Shown here one piece after another: positions 17,010 through 27,400 of a stretch of DNA of 37,365 bases. Below the pieces are notes generated by a model. The model was not told the DNA's origin. It did no database searches and saw only the letters and a list, made by a program, of their open reading frames with translations. The translations under genes were made by a program, and so were the position numbers. Numbering within the stretch: position 1 is the first letter of the stretch; each line of letters starts with the position of its first letter. Origin of the DNA: a virus; IMG/VR virus record IMGVR_UViG_3300028840_000445, positions 1-37,365 of that record; one strand, written 5' to 3'.

Positions 17010-18485
17010 ATGGCAAAGATCTACGTCAACGGTCAATGGATGGACGAACCGAAACCTACGACATCCGGCAAAAGCGGCCCGAAGAAGATTAACAAACCTG
17101 CGGGTCCGAAGGTCAAGGCCAGGGGAACGAAGCCGGTCAGCGCGAAACCTAGCGGCAACGTGACCTACGATGGGAAGAGATCTGCAAAACTTTCTCAGCG
17201 TGGCCCTGGGACTCCCCCGAAGAACGCTCCTCGCGGATTCTCTCGTGGTGGTTACGGCGGGGCTCCGAAGTATGCGCCTGGTGTCGGTGCTCTTGAAGCC
17301 CTGGGTGGTGGCCTTGGCGTTATGGCTGCAGGGGATATCGCTTATGCGATGACTCCTGAAGGGTATGGTCCGAAAGCAGGATACGGCAACGAGCAGTCGC
17401 CCAGGGACTTTAACACCTACCAGGGGGCTCTTCCGATGCTTGGCACGGCAGGAGCCGCTACTGAGAAGTTTGCCGGTGACGTAGGACAGGTTGTTGGCGA
17501 GTTGTCGACGTTCCTGCCTGAAGGAATGGGCGGCGTGAAAACTCAAGCCCCGCTGTATATCCAGAACCCAGACGGATCCTACTCTCCTAATCCGGCTGCA
17601 GGAACAGCGAGTACGGCTGAACTCTCCCCCGAACAATGGCAGGAAATGAAAGACGAGCAGTATATGGGAATGTTCGGGCAGGACCAGGAAGGGTACGGAT
17701 ACCTCGCCTCCGGATCCGAGCCGATGCCGCTTGGCCCTGGTCCTGCCCCTAGTCCAGCCGCTCCAGATGACAATCAAGTTCCTGACCCGCGTGGAGATGG
17801 ATCCTTCGGCATGACTCCGGACGATTCTCCGGTTGATGTCAAGAACGGAACGGTCATTCCTCGCTACGGTATGCCAGAGGCTCCGACGATGAGATCTTAC
17901 GGTGAAAGGCTGTACGATGTCATGGGAGAGACAATGCCCGACAGCATGGAAGCCTTTATGGTTGCCAACTTCATGCAGAACAAGTTGCTTGGCGACGATA
18001 AGCGGTCGATGGATCAGTACAAGTCCGAGTTGAATGCGATGCCTCAGTACATGCAGCAGGATTACATGAGACAAGCTCTCCCGTCCCTGATCGAGCAACG
18101 GCTCTCAGGTTCAGAGCTTTCCCGCACCCAGGCGAAACTCGCCCCGGGCGAAGCGGAGTCTCAACAGATCTCTCGTGCTTTGCAGGGCGGTCTTGCCAAT
18201 GCACAGACACAACAGATCATGCAGAACATGAATATGTACGATCAGTTCTTGAACGGGACACCCGAGCAAAAGGCGGCTGCCAAAACCGCCCTGGGCCTCG
18301 ACAAGAACAAAGGACAAGACTACAACCTCGAAGCCCTGAAGTTGGCTCAGAAAGAGATCGAGAAGAAGATGGAAGTCAACTTCGAGGATCTTGAGCCTGA
18401 AGAGCGTGAGCAGCTGCTTGCTCAATACTTCTGGAGAAACCGCGCTTACATGGGCGGCACAGCCCTTCCTCCGGCAGGAGAATAA
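17010..18485 (+). CDS. Gly/Pro-rich virion protein, possible ejection component
   Basis: This 491-residue protein has a basic, disordered N-terminus (residues 1-85, Lys/Pro/Gly-rich) and then a Gly/Ala-rich hydrophobic stretch near 90-115 (GVGALEALGGGLGVMAAGDI). A Pro/Gly/Asp linker spans about 220-290. The C-terminal region is helical and Gln/Met-rich with a coiled end (residues about 295-490). A strong ribosome binding site (AGGAGAGGATA) precedes it. The mix of disorder, a weakly hydrophobic Gly-rich segment and helices resembles internal virion proteins that pass through the portal and associate with the membrane. It lies directly before the giant gene, with which it may act. No family is recognised. 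Confidence 0.6.
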   Translation: MAKIYVNGQWMDEPKPTTSGKSGPKKINKPAGPKVKARGTKPVSAKPSGNVTYDGKRSAKLSQRGPGTPPKNAPRGFSRGGYGGAPKYAPGVGALEALGGGLGVMAAGDIAYAMTPEGYGPKAGYGNEQSPRDFNTYQGALPMLGTAGAATEKFAGDVGQVVGELSTFLPEGMGGVKTQAPLYIQNPDGSYSPNPAAGTASTAELSPEQWQEMKDEQYMGMFGQDQEGYGYLASGSEPMPLGPGPAPSPAAPDDNQVPDPRGDGSFGMTPDDSPVDVKNGTVIPRYGMPEAPTMRSYGERLYDVMGETMPDSMEAFMVANFMQNKLLGDDKRSMDQYKSELNAMPQYMQQDYMRQALPSLIEQRLSGSELSRTQAKLAPGEAESQQISRALQGGLANAQTQQIMQNMNMYDQFLNGTPEQKAAAKTALGLDKNKGQDYNLEALKLAQKEIEKKMEVNFEDLEPEEREQLLAQYFWRNRAYMGGTALPPAGE

Positions 18486-18497
18486 ATGGAGAAGTAG

Positions 18498-21400
18498 ATG
18501 GCGTATAAATACCCCGCGTTACCGCAACCGCCAGATGCAAGCGTCTGGGAGAGATTAGGGGATTACGGAGTTGATGTCGGTCAGACCGTAATCGGAATGG
18601 GCGAAGCCCTTGTCGGTCTTGCCGACATACCTTCCGGTGGACATGCCGGTAAAGGTCTTCAGGCCATCGGATGGGATCCAAAGAAAACCCGCGAGATCCT
18701 GTCCTCTCTCTACTCAGACGAAAGACAATTCGAGGAAGCCGAGCAGTCTCGTCGCTTTGAAGAAGAAGGTATTCTGAGCGGCCTGAAATATGCTACGGCT
18801 AATCCTGCTTCTGCGATTGGCACGATCACGCAATCTCTCCCCCTGATGTATGGTGGTCGAGGGATCGCGACAGGTGCCATGAAGATGTTCCCGAAGCTTG
18901 CCCCTGCTATTGCCGGTGGTATTGGCGAAGGAATGATCGCCGGAGGTATGTCTCTCGAACAGATCCGTCAGCAGACCGAAGACGGAACCCTTTCCCCCGA
19001 ACAATATGCTTATGGCATGGGAGCCGGTGCTTTGACCGGTGCTCTTGGCTATCTTGGCGGCAAGGTGGCAGGAAAGCTTGGTATTGCCGATGTCGACGTA
19101 CCGATTCCTCCTGGCACGCCGTTGCGTGATCAGATGCGTCAACAGCTTGCCGAAGGTGCGAATAAATCTCTCCTCCGTCGTATTGGTGAAGGCGCGATCT
19201 CCGAAGGTCTGTTTGAAGAACTCCCGCAGTCCATTCAGGAACAGGTCATGGTCAACCTGGCGACCGGCAAAGAGTGGAACGATGGCATAAATGAAGCTGC
19301 CGGTCTTGGCCTCCTGACAGGCGCGGCGATGGGCGGCGGTATGCAAGGCGTTCAGTCTGCCCAGGCGAAAACCTTCAATGCTATCCTCAACCGAGCTGAT
19401 ATCAGAGAAAAAGGGAAGGCCGCTGCTCTCGAAGAAGCAGAGAACCTGGATAAGAAGCAGAAGAAGAAAGCGTCTGATTTCAAAAAACGGGTTGCCAAAG
19501 GGCATGAAGCCGAGTCCCTGATGGACGATACCTTGTCGATGGACGAGGTAAAGGCCGCGCAGGATCTTGACGATATCGCTTCAGAGGCAGAGCAGAACGT
19601 CCAGAAGATCGAGAAGGAAGCCGAGCAGCTCAAAGAAGTCACTGAGGTTGCCGAGACAGGGTTTACCGCCAAAGAAGTCACCCAGGCTCGAAAGCTGTGG
19701 GCTTCCTATCAGCGCACCCTGACCGAGCAGCAGAGCAGGGAAGAAATACTATCCGACCAGAAGAAGCTCCTCGCCAAAGCTGAAGAGGTTGGCATGGATC
19801 CGGTCGAGCTTGAGATCCTGCTCAACGACAACTACCAGAAGAACAAAGACTACCTGGCCGAGATGGAGCAGGACGTTGCTGCCATCCGCGAAACAGGTTT
19901 GCTCGATGAAGTCCTGCATCCGAAGATGAAGGAAGGCATCATCTGGAAGAACATCGAGGAGAAGCTTCACACGAGCCCGGGCTCTTTTGCCGACAAACTC
20001 CTTCAGCGTGCGTCACAGGAATTGCGGAACCGGATGTACGATTTAGGGACCGCAAAGGAACTGCGACGGGCCGCTAAAGCCTCGAAGGACGATCTCGAAA
20101 AGGCGCAGCTGCTTGGCTTGGCCGACGTTTACTACGAGATGTACTATGCCGAGCACGGCGAAGGGAAGAAGGTCGATGTCAATCAACCTGTTCCCACCGG
20201 AGAGCCTCTTGTTGGTGAAGGTGCCGGATATGACGGTCAGATGGACAACACAATCAAAACCGTCGAAGGCAAAGAGACTCAACGGGAAGGACTTCAGAAG
20301 CGGCAGATCCTCGACACCAATGTAAAGCCGATTGAATCGGACGGAGAGCGCATAACTGCACCTGCAGCTCCCCCCTCGCGGTCTGAGTTTGATCTGAACA
20401 TGGACGAGAATCTCAATTGGGTCGACATCAACGGTGTCCAGATTCCACAAGAGAAAATCGTCAGTCACGAGATCAAGACCTACGAAAACGGCGTTGCCAC
20501 CGTGATCCTTGGCCTTGCAAACGAGAAGGGCGGTATTACCAAGTCATACCCGATGCAAGTGACCGAGGAAACTCTGGATCGATATTTCCGTGATCTCGAA
20601 GTACGGAAGGGGAAGCGACTGACTCCGCAGCGGAAGAAGAAATCGATCAAGAAGGGAATGAAGTACAAGAAGAAGCAGACGATGCTTGATGAGACTATCG
20701 GCACTGTCGACGAAAACGAAGATGTAAAGCTTGAACGCTACGAAGGATACGCTCTCGATATCCTGGCCGAAGCCTACGGATCTGATGAGATCGACACCCG
20801 TCGCAGGACTGTTCAAGTCGAGGAGCAGGATCCGCAGCTTGCCGAAGCCCAGGCAGAGGCAGAAATGTTCTTTAAGGACGAAGGCTCGAAACCTCAGAGA
20901 GCAAAGAAGTATAGCGGATTCTTCAGCGATATTCCGGCAGAAATCCGCGACTTCCTCATGCAACGGAAGCGGTTCAAGGATATCCGGACGCATAACCCTG
21001 GGAGCACGACGTTCCTTCCCGATCCGACGATGGATGGCCTTAACCAGGGCATGATCAATCGTGCTGTGGCTCAGATGAACATCAACCCGATGATGAAGGC
21101 CGGTTATTCTGACATCGTTGCCGATATGCTTCTGAAAGCAGGGCGCACTCACAACCTGGGCGATGTGATCAAGTTTGTCCTTCAGGAGGAAAATCTTCAG
21201 TCTCTCTCTCAGCTTCAGGAGCCTCCCGAGTCGCTTTACGACTTCCTGCATTTTGCGCAGAACGGGTACGAGCCATTTGTTCCGGAAGAGAAGGTCGACA
21301 ATGCTTTTGAAGGGAACCTTCGGGAGTCCGTGCTTGGCAAGGCGTTGCTTCGGATGTTCGCCAAGGCCGTCTTTACTGATGAGGCCTATCTGACCTTCAA

Positions 21401-24400
21401 CGAGCGTGCGATCAAGCTGTTCATAAACGAGACAGAGAACGTCGAGAAGTTCGTGCTCGATCACTTTGCGGGGAGAGAAGCACCCTTCAGAGCGTTGTCG
21501 AAAGAAGATATCGATGCTCTGGCTTACGACTTCCGCAGAGAGTTTGGAATGCCGGTATCTCCGGCTGTCCTTCAGGAGATGATTAACACCCTGAACGACT
21601 ATACGTTCCAAGAGGAAGCCTTTTACACGGAGCAAGCCTACGAGCGGTATAAGCGAAACCGGAAACGGCTGCGCGGTCCCCTGGATTCTTTCGAGTCCGA
21701 GGATCTCCAGGTCAAGAGAGTTCCTGCTCCGAACAAGAAGGCACGGAGAGCCTCGAAGGAATCTCTGGTCAAAGACGCTTATAACTTCTTTATCGAGAAC
21801 ACAATCAAGCGGAATAAGGCTGCCGATCAACAGACATACGTTGCCTTCTTCAAAGCAATCTTTGATCTCGCCAACAGAGGATACAGTGCAAAAGCAAACT
21901 TCTTCAACGCCGAGCATATCGCGGCGGCGATGTCTGCTAACCCGATGGCTTCCGAAGAATTCAAGCGGCCTACCACGCCGAAGATCAATCGCCTGAGAGA
22001 AGCCTGGAACGAGTCTGGGAGGAAAGCCCGTACCAAGGAATGGTATGCCTTGCGAGAAGCAGAGGTCGCGTTTCAGACCGATGTTGTTCGTAAGATGTTC
22101 CGAGAGTCCAGGTTCCAAGACGGGTTCTTCGAGAAGATGCTGCACAACAAGGATTACGAGCTTGAGCTGACTGCCGAGAACATGGAAGCTCTTTACTCCG
22201 AAGGGGCGATGCACGTTCAGGATCTTGAGAAAGAAATGAAGCTGACCGGAGAAGAGAGATCCTACCGGAACTTTGTCGAGACAATCAATAAGGCAGGGTG
22301 GCGTGCTCACACGATTGATTATGTGAAAAGCGTCACATACACAGATGCCAACGGCGAAGAGAAGACAGTCCAGAATCCAACCCAGAGTAATTTTGATGAC
22401 ATCATCAAAGAGGATCCGGCTGCCATCATTCGTCGCGGCACGAAGAAGTACCTGTCGAAATCAGAGCTTGATGCCCTCGACTTGGCCGACGTTCATTCGG
22501 AATCCGTTGCCTCGTCTGAAACAGACATCTACGAGGTTAAGATCTTCAACGAGAAGAAGGGAACGTGGGGCGATCCGGTTCCTATGACCGATGCTGACTT
22601 CGAGAAACTGAGCCGTCACAAGAAGGTCGAGAAGATCAAGAAGATTGCCCGTCCGGAGAGATATATCGTTTACCGGTGGGATCAGTCGACGATTTACATT
22701 CCCTTGTATGAGAAGGCTCTCAATCGTGGTGTTGTCACGATGGATCAGGTAGCGAACCAGGGAACGAGAAATTCGTTCATCCGCAGCCTGAATGCTGCCA
22801 TCGCGATCATCGATGCGAACATCCAGGCACGCTATGACAGTGGCGATGCGATGGATATCGACTATATCCCGTACCTTCTGAAGCGGCGCGGGAAGCTGAC
22901 ACAGCAGAAAAACGAGATCCAGGAGATCTCAAACAGCTTCAACATCTTTACGAAGGCCGCGCTCTTTTCGAAATCCGCACAAGAGAACGAGGTACAGGAT
23001 CCAGAGTTCTTCGAGAACATGGTCAACGATTATCCCATGACCCGCCTCCAGGTTGTCGACGGGAAGAAGACAAAGGTTCCCTGGGCGGCTGCCGACTACT
23101 ATGCCCTGTACGAGAATGTTGGCATGGATATGAGCCGGTTCGTGCATCAGATTAAGTATCTGCATGACCAGGCCGCTATCAGGAATATGCGGGACACCTA
23201 CGCCTTTGATGAGAACTACAAGCCTGTGGGTCAGAAGCTCAAGCCTGAACAGGTCGACGAGATCCTCAAGGCGCGGCTGCCGAAACATCTCCAGACCGAT
23301 GAAGCCTTTAATCATGCCATCGAGGGCAACGAACATCTCCTGTCTCTCTACGCACCGGAAGACCGTCGTGCTTTGCGTGCCATTGGAATGCTGCGCAGCG
23401 AATTGCTGAAACTGGACAAGCCAAGCATCGCAAGCGTGCAATTCATCTCCAAAGCATCGAAGACCGGAAAGTACAAGCAGAAGATCCCGACGAGAGAATT
23501 GACACCTGAAGAGACTGTCAAACTCAAACAATCGCTTGAAGAAGAGCTGAGAGAGGCCGAAAAGGTAGCACAGGAGGCCAAATCCTTGACGAGAGCCACG
23601 ATCTCGGCTCCTGTGACCGGAACTGCCCAGATCGAGGATATGGTCCGTCTGAAGGAGAATTTGACGGAATCAGAGCAGGAAATCGTCAACGGCAACCCCA
23701 ATGTTCAGATCGTCAAGATGCTTTCGCCCGGGGCGCAGCGTCTTTATGAAATGGTGTCAAAGGCTTTCGGGGCCGAACTGATCATCGTCAACGGTCCCTA
23801 CAAGTCCCGATACAGATCTCGTGGCAGGAACAAAGCACCGCAGATCATCCTGAACGTTTCTGCCCCCAACCTCCATAAGGTATACGGACATGAACTATTC
23901 CACCATATTGTTGCGAAGGCGGCTCCAGAACAATACAACGCCTTCAAATTCGGATTGCGTCAGATTATCGGAGAAGCGGCGCATTATGAAGGCATCGAAT
24001 GGTACAAAGGGGCTGTCGAAGATAACTACTCTGCCAATGGTATCCGGCTTAAAAGCGATGAGATTGTACGAATCGCTCAAGAAGAATTCTATGCCGAAAT
24101 GATGGGCGAGATGGTCGGTGAGCGGATCTTCTACGAGAAGCTTGCCGAAACCGCTGCCGGTCGCACCCTGGCCGGTAAGCTCCTCATCAGCCTGACCAAG
24201 CGTGTCCTGTCCATGAACAAGATGCTGCTTGAGAACGACGCTCCGACCTCCTTCGAGAAGAATGTTCTTCTGACTTCTGCCCAGAACGAAAAGCTGAACG
24301 CCCTGTTCGCAGACTTCCTCGGAGAGAACCTCAACCCGTTCAAGCCATTCCCGATCATGGAAAGGCTCATGACGAGCTACGGGAACGTGACCACTCCAAA

Positions 24401-27400
24401 CCAGAGAAGCCCTGGGTGGATGGAGAACCTGATTGATCAGGTCATGTCGGACCTTCAGCAGGATACCGCCTCGAAGCGCGGCCTTGAGATCTTCCAGAAG
24501 CACCTGGCTGAACTGAAGGATCAATTCCCGAACAGCACGGAAGAACTGCAAAAGCTGTATGAGCAGTACAAGGCTGCCGCAGAAGAACGCGACACAGGCT
24601 CGAAGGATGTCAAGTATCATCGCGTGACGGATCAGGGAGATCGCATCGTCGACGATATGGACAGCGTGCGTGAGAACATCATCAACGAGCTGCCGAATAT
24701 GTCGACCGCCCAGGTCAAGCAGACTCTCAAAAGCAAAGTCCGTAAAGCAGAAGGACTCAAGCGCACTATTGACAGCTGGAGGCCAGGGCAGAAGATTGGC
24801 GAGAAGGGTGTCGAATGGTTCAAGTCGCTCCATGCAAACATTCAGGAGGAGATCCATTGGATCCAGAAGGAACTGATCTCCCGTCGTAAAGCCGAAGTCA
24901 AAGGCATGACCGACGATCAGATCCTTGCGGCGATGGTCGAGATCGATAAGCAACTGTCGGCAGACGATACGAAGAACGTCCGGCAGCTGCACGCGGATTA
25001 TAAGCTGCTCAAGGACGAGTTTGCTTCGAGGGAGCAGGATGCTCCTGCCGCTGATGAAGTCAACACCGAAGAGAAGTATCAGACATCCTTTGGCGCACGC
25101 ACCCAGGAGAACCTGAAGAACCTGCTTGAGAATAAGCAGAATTGGGCAAAGGGGATCTGGGAGGCCATCTTCCCGAAGAAGAAAAGAACCCGCAAGGAAC
25201 TCATGAGCCATTGGGAAGAGGGCATTAAATGGACTGTCGATTGGATCCGCGACAACAAGCCGAAAGTCATGTGGGCCGACTTTATGGCCGACAAGGTGGA
25301 GATCGCTTTGATGAACCGGATCGTCCACGGATCTGCCAAGCATGTCTCTCGCGTGAACTATGAGATCATGCGAGAACACAAGAAGGCTTTCAAGGAGATG
25401 TCCAGGTCACAGAAGATCAAGCTTCACGATCTCCTCGTGCGTGGAGTCGTGGTTTACTATGAGCTGCCGATCAAGAACAAGGCCGACGGATCGAACATCT
25501 TCTGGTCGCTCGACGAGATCCCGAGACAATTCAGGAACAACAAGAAACTGATCAATCAGTCCAGGGTCACTCTCAAAGTTGGACAGCCGAACCTGGAGAC
25601 AAACGAGGGCCGCGAAGAAGCGATCAAGTACGGGATCACTCCGGAGCAGATCGCCGCTTTCCGTGCTTTCAAAAAAGAAGCTGACCGGATCTGGAGAATC
25701 ATGAAGGGGATCTACCCTGATCTACCGAAGAACCCGTATCACTACGGTCAGTCCATCCGTTGGTTCCGCAAGGACGGGACGGAGCTTGATAGCAATTACG
25801 ATTGGGAGAAGAAGTCCGACACTTCCGCGCTCGAAGGCAATAAGCGTTTTCTCGAAGCAAAGAACACTGAAATAGGGACCGAAGAGATTGCCGAGACTCA
25901 CCGGCTCGAAGAGTTGTCGCTCGATCCTGACCGCCTGTTCATGGATTATGTCAGGGACGTTTATAACCTGATGTATTTCAAGCAGACGCTCAAGCGTGCG
26001 ATGGAGTCCGGAAATGCGAAGATCTTCACCAATCCGACCGAAGCGCAGAAGAAGGGATACTATCCTGTCAACGATAACGCTCTGAGAGTCTTGCAGAACA
26101 TGGCGATCAATACCGCCTACGTCCTGAAGGTCGATGGTGTCTATCTCAATACGGAAGGAGAGCAGATCACCGGTCAGAATGAGCAGCGGATGATCTACGG
26201 ATCAAAACGGGAAGCTCAGACCAAAGCAAGGGAGTTGCGCTTCAAAGGATCTCCGGAAGTCCAGATCGAAGAAATCCCCCTGGATCGTCGGGTCGATATT
26301 GTTGGCTACCACATTATCCGGATCAACGACCAGACCGGAGATATCAAGTATCTCCCCTCCGACGGATTCCGCTTTCAGCAGGACGAAATAGAGAAGGCCG
26401 AGGCTGCCCTGGAGAAGGCCAGGAGCGAGTCAATGACCGATAAGTATCGCTACGAGATCGAGCCGATAGAGCGAGTCTCTGAAGGTGAGCCGGTCGCACA
26501 GATCTACTTCACGAAGGGCATGGCGAACATGATGAATAATGTTCTTGCCCGAGATCTTATCAGGACAAAATCTTTCTTCGGGATCCAGGGCCGCAAGGTC
26601 ATGAACCTCAAGAACAAGTATACCTCTATCGAGTTTGCGATCTCGCTCTTCCATGCGATGACTATCGGGCAGGAATTGATAGCCTCGACCGCAGCCTGGA
26701 GGTATGGACGAATGCGGAGGGAGGGCAAGATCTCGCCGCTCGAAATGATCAAGTCGTTCAATCCTGTCTCAGCCATCCAAGATAGCCGGAAGATCTCCGC
26801 TCTGATGGAAGCCGTTCTTGCAGATCGAGAACTCGCACAGCACCCCGCCGTCAAGAAGAAGGCGATGGAGTTGCTCAACACGGACAATCCGGACGTTGTG
26901 GATGCCGTGATTCAATTCTACGATGCCGGTGGCCTTCTGGGGATGGACAAGTCCCTCAGATCTGAAGTCCATTATATGGGCGAGATGCGATACAAGGACG
27001 GCGATGCGAGAGTCTATGTCGACGATTCCGGAGAACTGCAGATCGAGCTGCCCAGGGGCGACGAGTATCCTCCCTGGCTACCTGGAGTTTTCGGAACTCA
27101 CGCTCCGATATCGAAGACTGCCATCGTCAATTCTTTCAAGTCTGTGTTGAATCAACAGCTCAAGGAGAACCCGAACCATAAGTTGTCGGCGTATATCAAG
27201 ACCGGCCAATTCGCGATGCTCGAAGGCACAACGGCTTGGCTCATGGAACAAGGCATTCCTCGCGTGAAGATGGCCGTCTTCGCAAGAGAGTACACTCACG
27301 AGCTTGAGCGGCAGAAGGATAAACTCGCCTCCGGACAAACGACCAAAGAGATGATTGCCCGGGACACGATGAAGTTCCTTGAGGACCGCTTCGGTGAAGT

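Noticed and set aside
16506-18098. Long reverse-strand frame of 530 codons
   Set aside because: It lies fully opposite two well-supported + strand genes, has no ribosome binding site context and gives a composition (His/Arg/Ser/Leu-rich) typical of antisense shadows.
20544-22310. Reverse-strand frame of 588 codons inside the giant gene
   Set aside because: It is the shadow of the giant gene's codon usage. The giant frame shows continuous protein-like sequence, domains and a good start, while the reverse frame shows none.
23895-25379. Reverse-strand frame of 494 codons opposite the peptidase-like region
   Set aside because: Same reason: antisense to a coherent domain, with no independent motif.
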